A DNA stretch of 61,593 nt from NCBI GenBank assembly GCA_016776725.1, contig JADHSV010000014.1:1-61593 (forward strand), written 5' to 3'. The notes beneath the pieces are model-generated. The model saw nothing but the letters and a program-made list of their open reading frames with translations. It was not told where the DNA came from and searched no databases. Position numbers and translations under genes: made by a program. The stretch comes from Rhodospirillales bacterium (GTDB lineage Bacteria; Pseudomonadota; Alphaproteobacteria; Rhodospirillales; Shumkoniaceae). Of this stretch, positions 47,508 to 55,647 are shown one piece after another. Every line of letters starts with the position of its first letter. The stretch's first letter is position 1.

Positions 47508-48248
47508 ATGAGCATTGAAGCCCTATTCAAGTTGCACGAAGGCCTCCCGCGCGGTGGACCCGGCTCCAACCAATCAACATCCGAGGCCATCCGTCGCCTT
47601 CCCGCATTGCCCGCGGCGCCCCGCATTCTTGATATCGGATGCGGTCCGGGGCAGCAAACCGTTGTTCTGGCTCGGGAACTTCATGGCCGAACCACCGCCA
47701 TCGACGTCTATCCGCCGTTTCTTGAGGCCTGCCGTACCGAAGCCCAACGTGCGGGCGTCGACAGTCTGATCGAGGTGCGCGATCTTTCCATGGACGCGAT
47801 GGATTTCGAACTGGAAAGTTTCGATCTGATCTGGTCGGAAGGCGCGGTATTCATTCTGGGAGTGGAAGCGGCCCTGCGCTTGTGGCGTCCGTTCCTGAAA
47901 CCGGGCGCAATCATCGCCTTTACCGAAGCAACCTGGTTAACCGAAGACCCTCCGGCCGAAGCCAAGGAATATTGGGCACAAGGCTATCCTGTCATGGCGA
48001 CGGCGGAGGCCAATGAGGCCACCGCGAAAACCCTGGGTTACGAGGCGCTTGATCGCTTCATCCTGCCTGCTTCCGACTGGACGGATGAGTATTACGCGCC
48101 GCTGAAAGAGCGCATGGATCAGACATCGGACAGCGCCGATCCCGACATGGCCGCCACCATCGCCGAAGCCTTGCGCGAAATCGAAATTTTCGAGCGCTAC
48201 GGCGACAGCTACGGATACGTCTTCTACATTCTCAGGAAATCCGCCTAG
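47508..48248 (+). CDS. class I SAM-dependent methyltransferase
   Basis: 246 residues. Motif I is LDIGCGPGQQTVVLA, motif II about IDVYPPFLEACRTEA, and acid/post motifs SFDLIWSEGAVFILG and FLKPGAIIAFTEATWLTED. The Gly-rich start (LHEGLPRGGPGSNQSTSEAI) is typical of small-molecule methyltransferases. Substrate unknown. It lies 25 nt after metW and may belong to the same operon. A weak hairpin (48255-48276, ACGG-CAC / GTG-CCGT) follows its stop. Confidence 0.82.
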   Translation: MSIEALFKLHEGLPRGGPGSNQSTSEAIRRLPALPAAPRILDIGCGPGQQTVVLARELHGRTTAIDVYPPFLEACRTEAQRAGVDSLIEVRDLSMDAMDFELESFDLIWSEGAVFILGVEAALRLWRPFLKPGAIIAFTEATWLTEDPPAEAKEYWAQGYPVMATAEANEATAKTLGYEALDRFILPASDWTDEYYAPLKERMDQTSDSADPDMAATIAEALREIEIFERYGDSYGYVFYILRKSA

Positions 48249-48398
48249 AATAAAACGGCCACGTCAGAGTGACCGTATTTGCGTGCCTATCCGGTCAATG
48301 CGGACACCCACGACATATAGGGTTGCCGCACACGTCCCATTTACGTCCGCTTCGTGCCATAGGGGACATGGTGAACATGCATCGTGTTTAGTCAATGG

Positions 48399-48596
48399 TC
48401 ACCGTAATTCCTGCCAACCTTGAGTGGGGGGGGCCACCGCAGTTTTGCAATCACGCCGAACAAAGCCTTTGAACACGCGGCAGATTTGGCAAGAGCTTCC
48501 GAACCACAACACTGACGCTAGGCAGACAAAATACAGCGCCGCAAATGAGATTGCCGCCACGAAAATTGCCAATACTGTATAGACCAAATAGGTCAT
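48399..48596 (-). CDS. small single-pass membrane protein, uncertain
   Basis: 65 residues from the ATG at 48596, which has GAGGGCAAC directly upstream. One long hydrophobic helix (MTYLVYTVLAIFVAAISFAA and on through LYFVCLASVLWF) is followed by a short Cys-containing basic tail (SSCQICRVFKGFVRRDC). A longer GTG reading (to 48707) exists but lacks a good site. AT-rich surroundings. No family recognised. The 150 nt between it and the methyltransferase hold nothing else I can identify. Confidence 0.35.
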   Translation of the reverse strand: MTYLVYTVLAIFVAAISFAALYFVCLASVLWFGSSCQICRVFKGFVRRDCKTAVAPPTQGWQELR

Positions 48597-48731
48597 GTTG
48601 CCCTCAAATTGTATTGACACAATCGGGAAAAGGACAATTGCAAGTTGGCAAATTTCTCCCGCATTGTCTGATAGATTTATTATAAGCTCCCTCAACTGGG
48701 GGCTCACTGATATATGTCAGTTTTGGGAAAC

Positions 48732-49469
48732 TCAGCTAGTATGCTGGTTCGGATCAGGGATCGATCTGGACTCGTAACCGGCCATAGAACGTAGCGCTTT
48801 AGTGTCGCATTTACAATAATTGCGCTTTTTTTTGGAGATTAATCGAGCTTCCTTAAAGTCAGTGATTGTACGAATGACAGTTTCCGATGTGAGGCCCAGA
48901 ACAGCACCAATGTCCTCGCGACTGAATAGCTCGCATTCGTTCTCAATACCGGTCAGATAGAGGAGCAAACGTGCCAAACGAACTTTGGCCTCTCCGGTAG
49001 ACATATAAATAATCCAGTTGTTGGCATCGCGTAAAGAAATGTACCAACGCTCCACCAATTGACGATGTAGGCGTGGGGAAACTAGATCCAACCGGTTCAC
49101 ATCTTCGCTAGCAATGCGGCAGACGTGTACTTCGTCCATGGCAATAGCCGTTTGCTCGTAGGGCTTGCCGGCTAGAGCCTCAATTCCGGCTACAGAACCC
49201 ACACGCAACAAGCCTACGATCCGTTGCGAGCCATCTGGGCCGAAATAGACCAATTTAACGATCCCATGCCTGACGGTAAAAATGGCCTGTCCGGCATCTC
49301 CGGCCGGATAGATTATACTACCCGCTTCATAGATATATTTTGGAATAGGATGTGCGATGAGATCGAAGTCACTATCGATTAGCTCAGCAAAGAGGACGAA
49401 GTCGCGAATGTCACACTGATGACAATTCGCATAGCCGTCGAACATAGGTTTTTTGGGTGCTGTGACCAT
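48732..49469 (-). CDS. Crp/Fnr family transcriptional regulator (low-GC copy)
   Basis: 245 residues. An N-terminal CHQCDIRDFVLFAEL (C16, C19) is followed by a cyclic-nucleotide-binding-like beta roll (IIYPAGDAGQAIFTVRHGIV, PDGSQRIVGLLRVGSVAGIE). A dimer helix (LHRQLVERWYISLRDANNWI) and a helix-turn-helix (SREDIGAVLGLTSETVIRTI) follow. The N-terminal CxxC occurs in many FNR-like proteins, but the full four-Cys iron-sulfur pattern is not present, so the signal is uncertain. Codon use is AT-richer than the window average and the gene lies beside a recombinase remnant, so it may be acquired. Confidence 0.85.
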   Translation of the reverse strand: MVTAPKKPMFDGYANCHQCDIRDFVLFAELIDSDFDLIAHPIPKYIYEAGSIIYPAGDAGQAIFTVRHGIVKLVYFGPDGSQRIVGLLRVGSVAGIEALAGKPYEQTAIAMDEVHVCRIASEDVNRLDLVSPRLHRQLVERWYISLRDANNWIIYMSTGEAKVRLARLLLYLTGIENECELFSREDIGAVLGLTSETVIRTITDFKEARLISKKKRNYCKCDTKALRSMAGYESRSIPDPNQHTS

Positions 49470-49541
49470 ATTGAATCTATTATACAGCCATCAAGCCAAA
49501 TCGAAAAACGCTGCGAACAATGATCTGAGCTAATCCGGCTT

Positions 49542-49665
49542 TTGCGGACAGTTAAGGACCGCGCCCAACGCCCGGCCTGCGATGATCTGTGCGCGGACGC
49601 CACCCGGTGGCAGTTTGACGTCGTCATGACGTGGTCCGTCGATAGATTGGAGCGCTTTGTGACGG
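49542..49665 (+). pseudogene. remnant of a serine recombinase (resolvase/invertase)
   Basis: About 40 codons read DRAQRPACDDLCADATRWQF then DVVMTWSVDRLERF. They match the part of resolvase N-terminal domains that ends in the conserved (V/A)WxxDRLxR helix. The catalytic Ser region and the DNA-binding domain are missing and the frame soon degenerates. This is evidence of past mobile DNA in the 48.2-49.8 kb patch. The remaining sequence of the 330-nt gap shows nothing else. Confidence 0.6.
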
Positions 49666-49802
49666 CCTGGCCGCGTGAAGCGTCGTCTCCTCCGGGTCAA
49701 AAGCGGTCGATTGGGCGGTGTCGGAATAGCACGTCGTTTACTCTATATGTCGTGAGTGTCTGTCTCAGCCGGATAGGCATGCGTATTTGATCGGAAAGTG
49801 CG

Positions 49803-50534
49803 CTAAGTCCCCCGCGGACCTTGCGGAAGCACAACGTAGGAGCGGCGAGCACGACCCGGCACGGCATGACCGGCGTAAATCTGCTTGGTTGCCTCCACCA
49901 TAACGACCCCCGCGAAAGGGGCTATTCCGCGAATTCCCAGTTGTTCCCACGCCGGAGCCGACGCCAGGACCATGCGCGAGCGCACCGGCGGCACAAATAA
50001 CGCGGCGTAGGATTTTACCGGCGTGAACATGGTTTCACGCAGCAGACGCGACAACTGACCCGCCGAATAAGGCTGGCCATGACCGAACGGCGTGCGATCC
50101 AGCCGCGCCCAAATTCCGCGCCGGTTTGGAACCACCACCAAAAGACGGCCGCTTCCCGACAGAACGCGCCAAACCTCGCGCATCATCGGGCGAACCTGTT
50201 CGGCCGTTTCCAGCGCGTGAACCAAAATCATCCGGTCTATGGACAAATCGGGAAACGGCAGTTCGGCTTCGTCGACCAGCGTCGTCATTCCGGGGCCGTC
50301 CGGCGGCCAATGAAGCACGCCCTGAGCGGCGGGCATGGCCGCCATCACGTTGGTGGCCTTGGCCGTTCCGTTGCGCGAAAAATTCAGATAAGGCGTGGCG
50401 TAACCGAGCCCCAGCACGCTTTGTCCGCTCAGGTCCGGCCAGACCGATCGAACTCTGCGCCGGATCATACGCGCTGCGATCTGCCCCAGGGCAGTCGCGT
50501 AAAAATCTCTCAGGTCAACGGCGTCAAGGTTCAT
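49803..50534 (-). CDS. SAM-dependent methyltransferase
   Basis: 243 residues from the ATG at 50532-50534 (MNLDAVDLRDFYATALGQIA). Motif I is degenerate (VLGLGYATPYLNF in place of GxGxG), followed by ELPFPDLSIDRMILVHALET, LSGSGRLLVVVPNRRGIWAR and TPFGHGQPYSAGQLSRLLR. This divergent methyltransferase next to gloB is conserved in Alphaproteobacteria. Its start is 104 nt from the gloB start on the other strand. Substrate unknown. Confidence 0.8.
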   Translation of the reverse strand: MNLDAVDLRDFYATALGQIAARMIRRRVRSVWPDLSGQSVLGLGYATPYLNFSRNGTAKATNVMAAMPAAQGVLHWPPDGPGMTTLVDEAELPFPDLSIDRMILVHALETAEQVRPMMREVWRVLSGSGRLLVVVPNRRGIWARLDRTPFGHGQPYSAGQLSRLLRETMFTPVKSYAALFVPPVRSRMVLASAPAWEQLGIRGIAPFAGVVMVEATKQIYAGHAVPGRARRSYVVLPQGPRGT

Positions 50535-50637
50535 GCGGCAAAGTGTAGCACGGGCTCGCCACGGGTGGCGATGGCCGCGCGATGGTGTTAGCATCAACGA
50601 CGGAACGGGGGTATTAACAGTGAGGGAGGCGAGGATC

Positions 50638-51408
50638 ATGACCGATCTTGAAGTTCATCAACTTCCGGTTCTTTCGGATAACTACGTTTATCTGGTCCGC
50701 GATCCCCGCACCGAAGCCTGCGCCGCGGTCGATCCCGCGGTCGCCGAACCGGTTTTGCAAGCGCTGGATCGGCTGGGTTGGAAACTGACCCACATATTTT
50801 GCACCCACCATCACTCCGATCACATCGGCGGCAACCTGGAAGTCAAACAGGCAACCGGTTGCACCATCGTTGGCGCCGGCGCCGACGCCGGCAGAATTCC
50901 GGGGATCGACGTCGAGGTTGGCAACGGCGATCACGTTGAACTGGGCGACAAAAAGGCCCGCGTGTTTGAAGTGCCGGGCCATACGTCCGGGCATGTGGCC
51001 TATTGGTTCGAGGATTCGCAGGCTCTTTTCTGCGGCGACACATTGTTTTCGCTGGGCTGCGGCCGCCTTTTCGAAGGCAGCGCCGAACAAATGTGGGAGA
51101 GCCTGTCGCGGCTGCGCGGCCTTCCCGGCGAGACGCGGGTCTTTTGCGCCCACGAATACACCAACTCCAATGCCGATTTCGCGCTAAGCATCGACCCCGA
51201 CAACCCGGCCCTGAAAAAGCGGGCCGATGAAGTGCTGGCCCTGCGCGAAGCCGGAAAGCCCAGCGTGCCGTCCACCCTGGCCGATGAATGGGCCGCCAAC
51301 CCCTTCCTGCGCGCCGACGCGCCGGACCTGCAGCGCGCCGCAGGAATGGAAGGGCGTGACGCGGTGGAAGTCTTCACCGAAATCAGACGCCGCAAAGACC
51401 GCTTTTAA
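50638..51408 (+). CDS. gloB: hydroxyacylglutathione hydrolase (glyoxalase II)
   Basis: 256 residues from the ATG at 50638 (MTDLEVHQLPVLSDNYVYLV). The metal-binding THHHSDHIGGN is intact, as are GHTSGHVAYWF, FCGDTLFSLGCGRLFEG and FCAHEYTNSNADFAL. It hydrolyses S-lactoylglutathione in methylglyoxal detoxification. GAGGCGAGGATC gives the ribosome-binding site. A glutathione S-transferase follows after 26 nt. Confidence 0.95.
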   Translation: MTDLEVHQLPVLSDNYVYLVRDPRTEACAAVDPAVAEPVLQALDRLGWKLTHIFCTHHHSDHIGGNLEVKQATGCTIVGAGADAGRIPGIDVEVGNGDHVELGDKKARVFEVPGHTSGHVAYWFEDSQALFCGDTLFSLGCGRLFEGSAEQMWESLSRLRGLPGETRVFCAHEYTNSNADFALSIDPDNPALKKRADEVLALREAGKPSVPSTLADEWAANPFLRADAPDLQRAAGMEGRDAVEVFTEIRRRKDRF

Positions 51409-51434
51409 GCGCCATACCAACAGGAGAATAAGGC

Positions 51435-52049
51435 ATGCTTCTCAGGTTTCTGACGACCTCGCCATACGTCCGCAAGGTTATGGTAACGGCCATTGAAACG
51501 GGTCTGGAGGGATTGATCGAAAAAGTTCCCACGTCGCCTCAGGCCGACGAAGACCATCTGGCCGAGGACAATCCTCTTAGCAAGATACCGACCCTGATCC
51601 TCGAGGGTGGAACCGCGCTTTTCGACTCGGCGGTCATTTGTGAATATCTGGACAGCCTGCACGATGGACCCAAGGTCTTCCCTGCCGAAGGCCCCGAACG
51701 CTGGGCTGCCCTGCGCCGCCACGCGCTGGCTGACGGCATCCTGGACGCTCTGGTATTACGCCGCTACGAGGGCATGCGGCCTGAAAACCTGCAGTCGGAA
51801 GAATGGGTGGATTACCAGAAACGCAAGGTCGTGCGCGCACTCGACGTCCTTGAGATGGAGGCCGAAAACGAGGGATTGCCCGACCCCGAGGGGCCGCTGA
51901 GCATCGGCGAAATCACTGTGGGCTGTGTGCTGGGCTATCTGGATCTGCGCTTCGATTCCGATGACTGGCGCAACAACCGGCCGGCGCTGGCCTCGTGGTA
52001 CGAAGACCTGGCGGAACGCCCGTCCATGAAAGAAACCAAACCGGAATAA
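51435..52049 (+). CDS. glutathione S-transferase family protein
   Basis: 204 residues. A thioredoxin-like N-terminal domain begins MLLRFLTTSPYVRKVMVTAI (the catalytic position is SPYVRK) with NPLSKIPTLILEGGTALFDS (cis-Pro and glutathione-binding Asp-Ser). The rest is the helical domain with LDILxVL-type DVLEMEAENEGL and LSIGEITVGCVLGYLDLRF. AGGAGAATAAGGC precedes the ATG. It is downstream of gloB, so both probably use glutathione in detoxification. Confidence 0.9.
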   Translation: MLLRFLTTSPYVRKVMVTAIETGLEGLIEKVPTSPQADEDHLAEDNPLSKIPTLILEGGTALFDSAVICEYLDSLHDGPKVFPAEGPERWAALRRHALADGILDALVLRRYEGMRPENLQSEEWVDYQKRKVVRALDVLEMEAENEGLPDPEGPLSIGEITVGCVLGYLDLRFDSDDWRNNRPALASWYEDLAERPSMKETKPE

Positions 52050-52147
52050 TCGGTAGAGATAATTCTCTCTATTTACGAGAGTGCGCGAACGGGAAAATCC
52101 GTATCCATGAACCGTTAAACGCGCGCATGGCGCAATCCGAATAGTCC

Positions 52148-52235
52148 AAAAAATGAGGCGGGCCGGAGCCCGCCTCTGTATTTTGTGGCATAAAGCCTTG
52201 TTAACGGATGGACCGCGATTCCCTATCGGCTAAAT
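52148..52235 (-). ncRNA. tracrRNA of the type II-C CRISPR-Cas9 locus
   Basis: Read on the minus strand. The anti-repeat begins at 52232; 20 nt (52213-52232) are the exact complement of the corresponding part of CRISPR repeat copy 2, and the next 8 nt (52205-52212) match with changes that mostly allow G-U pairs. A nexus-like hairpin follows (AAGGC-TTTAT-GCC, 52187-52199, after GTTAAC), resembling the AAGGC nexus of other tracrRNAs. The RNA ends with an intrinsic terminator: a perfect 9-bp stem at 52155-52176 (GAGGCGGGC-TCCG-GCCCGCCTC) and a T run (52148-52153). The 5' end is not known. It is transcribed away from cas9, starting 76 nt before the cas9 ATG. Confidence 0.85.
52155..52176. terminator. 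intrinsic terminator of tracrRNA, possibly also of the GST gene
   Basis: Nine-bp perfect GC stem with a four-base loop. On the minus strand it is followed by ATTTTTT, ending the tracrRNA; on the plus strand only by a loose T-rich stretch (TGTATTTTG), so termination of gloB-GST transcripts is possible but weaker. Confidence 0.85.
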
Positions 52236-52310
52236 AGAAAGCATTGCCTCATCCGTGGAATACGCTACCATAACCTGTAACAATAGGCAATGTTACGGGA
52301 AAAAGGATAC

Positions 52311-55300
52311 ATGGCTTACCGTCTGGGTCTCGATATGGGGACCAACTCCATTGGTTGGTGCGTTCTGGATCTGGACGCCGATGGGGCTCCCTGCGCCGTG
52401 CGCGATATCGGCGTGCGCCTTTTCCATGACGGGCGCGATCCGCAAAGCGGCGCCTCCCTTGCCGCCGACCGGCGCGATGCCAGATCGGCGCGGCGGCGGC
52501 GCGACCGCTACCTGTTGCGGCGCAAGGATCTGATGGCGGCGCTGGTTCGTTTCGGTCTGATGCCCACGGACGAGGCCGCACGCAAGGCGCTTGAAAAACG
52601 GGACCCTTACGAGATTCGCGCCCGCGGTCTCGATCATCGTCTCGATTTGTTCGAGTTGGGCCGCGCGCTCTTCCACCTGCATCAGCGCCGCGGATTCAAA
52701 TCCAACCGCAAGACCGACGCAGGCGCCGATGATTTGGGCAAAATCAAGGCCGCCGCCGGAAAGCTCGCCCAAGCCATGAACACATCACGCGCGCGCACCG
52801 TGGGCGAATATCTTTATGCGCGGCATCAACGGGGTGAGGCGGTTCGCGCGCGACTGATCGGCGCAGGCGTCAGGGCCGGATATGACTTCTATCCCCAGCG
52901 ATCCATGCTGGAAGCCGAGTTCGACGCCCTTTGGCAAACCCAGACTGCCTATCATCCCGAGTTGTCCGGCGAGACCCGCGAGGCCCTTCGCGAAATTCTT
53001 TTTCGCCAGCGCCCGCTCAGACCGGTCATGCCGGGCAAGTGCACGCTGGACCCGGCAAAAGACAGCGACGATACCGGTGGCTTTCGCGCACCTTGGGCTT
53101 TGCCCATGGCCCAGGAATTTCGCATCCTGCACGAACTGGCCAACCTTCGCATGCAGTTCGCGGACCATTCCGAACGGCCGCCGAGCATGGGCGAACGTGA
53201 TCGGCTGGCCCGCGGTCTCATGGGCAAGGGCAACCTGAGTTTTAAGGCAATTCGCAAAATCCTCGGGCTTGGCGACGACATCGGTTTCAATCTGGAAGGC
53301 GAGAAACGCGGCAAGCTATTGGGCGATCAAACCGCCCACGTATTGGCGGCAAAGAACCGTTTCGGGCCCGGCTGGCGGAATTTTTCCCGGGCCCGTCAAA
53401 GCGAAATTATCGAACGCCTTTTGGAGTGGCATGACGAGGTGGAACTTACCCGTTGGCTCGCCATTGAATGCAACCTTGATGAAAAAGCGGCGACCGCCGT
53501 GGCCACCGCGCCCCTGCCGCAAAACCACTGCCGTCTGGGCCGCAGGGCTTTGGAAAAGGTGGTGGCCGCCCTGCGCGCCGGACGAACCGAGGCCATTTGC
53601 CCGGCCACCGGCGAGGCGCTGGCCGTCCCCGTCACCTTCGATAGGGCTGCCGAAAATGCGGGGTATCGTCTTTTCCATCGACCGGACTTGCGGGATCGGC
53701 TGCCCTACTACGGCGAAGCCCTGGCCGATCACGTATCGGGCAGCGGCAATCCCGATGACCGCGATGAAATCAACTGGGGCCGCATTCCCAACCCGACGGT
53801 ACATATCGGCCTGGGCCAGTTGCGTGCGCTGGTCAACACCATCATCCGCGAGTGCGGCGCGCCCCATGAAATCGTCGTCGAACTGGCCCGCGAGCTGAAG
53901 CTGGGCAAAAGACAAAAGGACGAGATCAACCGACGACAGGCGCAAAATCAGAAAAGAAACGCGGAACGCATCGAAAAGATGGCGCGGATCGGTCAACGCG
54001 ACAGCGGCGAAAATCGCCTGCGCATGCGCCTTTGGGAAGAACTGAACCCCGACGATCCGCTGGATCGCTGCTGTCCCTACGGTGGCAGAAAGATCAGCCT
54101 CAACCGCTTGTTCACCGATGAGGTCGAAATCGAGCATATTTTGCCGTTTTCGCGCACGCTGGATAACAGCGCCGCCAACAAAACCGTTTCGCTGCGCGTT
54201 TTCAATCGCCAAAAGGGCAATCGCTCGCCCTATGAAGCTTTTGGTCAGGACGAGACCGCCTGGCCCGACGTCCTTGTCCGTGCGCAGGGCCTGCCCAAGA
54301 ACAAACGCTGGCGGTTCGCCGCCGACGCCATGGACCGCTTCGAGGGCGAAAGTGGCTTTCTCGACCGGCAATTGACCGACACCGCGTATCTGGCGCGCAT
54401 TACACGGCGCTATCTGGCCCATGCCTGCCCCACGGTGCGCGCCATCCCAGGAAGGCTGACCGCCCTGCTGCGCGGAAAATGGGAACTGAACAGTATTTTA
54501 TCGGACGCCAACCTGAAGAACCGCTTCGATCACCGCCATCACGCCATCGATGCGGCGGTCGCCGCGTTGACCGATCAGGCCATGCTTCAACGCATCGCCA
54601 CGGCCGCCGGAGAGAGCCGCTCCCGCGTGATCGAAACGATCCCCGAACCGTGGGACGGCTTTCGCGACGAATTGCGCGACGCCCTTCACGCCACCATCGT
54701 TTCCCATCGGACCGATCACGGCGTCGAAGGAAAACTGCACGAGGAAACCGCCTATGGTCTGGTACGCAATACCGACACCGAGGACGGCTTCAATCTTGTG
54801 CGGCGCAAGCCGCTGACGTCATTAACCGACAGGGAAATCAAGGCCATACGCGATCGTGACCTTCGGCAAAGGGTAAGCGACTGCCTTTTCCAAGCCCAGG
54901 CGGCCGGCGTGAACAGGGATAAGGCGCTGGCGGAATTCTCGAAGGAAACCGGAGTGCGCAAGGTGCGCGTCCTGAAACGCGAGGAAGGCGTCGTCGCCAT
55001 TTCCGGGGCCGACGGGCACCCCTACAAGGCCTACATCCCCGGCGACAATCACCATGTGGACATATTTGAAACCCCCGACGGCAAATGGCGGGGCGAAGGG
55101 GTCAGCGTTTTTCACGCCAACCAGAAAGGCTTCGCGGCTGCCTGGCGGCGCGAATTCCCGGCGGCGCGCCTGGTTATGCGCGTTCATAAGGGGGATACGC
55201 TGAAGCTGACGGCCGCAGGTGAGGAAAAGGTCATGCGCGTCCATCGGCTGGAAACCAGCAACAACCGCATACGCCTGGCCCCGCATCAGGAAGGCGGAAA

Positions 55301-55445
55301 CCTGGACCGTCGCCACAAAACGTCAAACGAAGAAGACCCCTTCCGCTGGCTCATCGCGTCCTACTCCACCCTGAAACAGGCAGGCGCGCGCAAGGTATCG
55401 GTGGACGTGACTGGCCGGCTGCGCGATCCAGGACCACCCGGGTGA
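52311..55445 (+). CDS. cas9: CRISPR-associated endonuclease Cas9, compact type II-C
   Basis: 1044 residues from the ATG at 52311 (MAYRLGLDMGTNSIGWCVLD), behind an AAAAGGATAC site. RuvC-I is GLDMGTNSIGW with D8. The Arg-rich bridge helix follows (RRDARSARRRRDRYLLRRKD, 54-73). The REC region is about 75-480. RuvC-II is IVVELARE with E524. HNH is about 585-645: CCPYGGRKIS, VEIEHILPFSRT with H609, N623 and N632 in the beta-beta-alpha core. RuvC-III is FDHRHHAIDAAVAAL with H744 and D747. The WED/PAM-interacting region is about 780-1044. All catalytic residues are present, so both strands of a target should be cut. Size and HNH pattern fit type II-C of Alphaproteobacteria. No cas1, cas2 or csn2 is adjacent; tracrRNA is divergent upstream and a one-spacer array converges downstream. 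Confidence 0.97.
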   Translation: MAYRLGLDMGTNSIGWCVLDLDADGAPCAVRDIGVRLFHDGRDPQSGASLAADRRDARSARRRRDRYLLRRKDLMAALVRFGLMPTDEAARKALEKRDPYEIRARGLDHRLDLFELGRALFHLHQRRGFKSNRKTDAGADDLGKIKAAAGKLAQAMNTSRARTVGEYLYARHQRGEAVRARLIGAGVRAGYDFYPQRSMLEAEFDALWQTQTAYHPELSGETREALREILFRQRPLRPVMPGKCTLDPAKDSDDTGGFRAPWALPMAQEFRILHELANLRMQFADHSERPPSMGERDRLARGLMGKGNLSFKAIRKILGLGDDIGFNLEGEKRGKLLGDQTAHVLAAKNRFGPGWRNFSRARQSEIIERLLEWHDEVELTRWLAIECNLDEKAATAVATAPLPQNHCRLGRRALEKVVAALRAGRTEAICPATGEALAVPVTFDRAAENAGYRLFHRPDLRDRLPYYGEALADHVSGSGNPDDRDEINWGRIPNPTVHIGLGQLRALVNTIIRECGAPHEIVVELARELKLGKRQKDEINRRQAQNQKRNAERIEKMARIGQRDSGENRLRMRLWEELNPDDPLDRCCPYGGRKISLNRLFTDEVEIEHILPFSRTLDNSAANKTVSLRVFNRQKGNRSPYEAFGQDETAWPDVLVRAQGLPKNKRWRFAADAMDRFEGESGFLDRQLTDTAYLARITRRYLAHACPTVRAIPGRLTALLRGKWELNSILSDANLKNRFDHRHHAIDAAVAALTDQAMLQRIATAAGESRSRVIETIPEPWDGFRDELRDALHATIVSHRTDHGVEGKLHEETAYGLVRNTDTEDGFNLVRRKPLTSLTDREIKAIRDRDLRQRVSDCLFQAQAAGVNRDKALAEFSKETGVRKVRVLKREEGVVAISGADGHPYKAYIPGDNHHVDIFETPDGKWRGEGVSVFHANQKGFAAAWRREFPAARLVMRVHKGDTLKLTAAGEEKVMRVHRLETSNNRIRLAPHQEGGNLDRRHKTSNEEDPFRWLIASYSTLKQAGARKVSVDVTGRLRDPGPPG

Positions 55446-55458
55446 TCGGCCGGAAAGC

Positions 55459-55562
55459 GCTTTAGCCGATAGGGAAGCGCGGTCCAATCGCAACTGCACG
55501 GGTGTTGCCCCGACGTGATGGCGGGAAACCTAGCCGATAGGGAATCGCGGCCCAGCCGCAAC
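55459..55562 (-). CRISPR. two-repeat, one-spacer CRISPR mini-array
   Basis: Two about 36-nt direct repeats lie 68 nt apart. In minus-strand orientation copy 2 (55527-55562) begins GTTGCGGCTGGGCCG and copy 1 (55459-55494) begins GTTGCGATTGGACCG. They agree at 28 of the first 32 positions and diverge in the last four. The spacer is about 32 nt (55495-55526). Copy 1 is the more degenerate and lies 13 nt past the cas9 stop, as expected of a terminal repeat. Orientation follows from the anti-repeat in the tracrRNA. No third repeat occurs at 68-nt spacing on either side. The AT-rich 85 nt at 55563-55647 would be the leader. Confidence 0.75.
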
Positions 55563-55647
55563 CTCGGTGCCCTTCAGGGACATTTTTAGGTTGTTTGACC
55601 GATAAGAACAACCCGTTTTGGGCTTCTTTGCCGTAATTATTATCGTT

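Noticed and set aside
55361..55561. 66-codon minus-strand frame over the cas9 end and the array
   Set aside because: Runs through the repeats and the cas9 antisense strand; an artefact.
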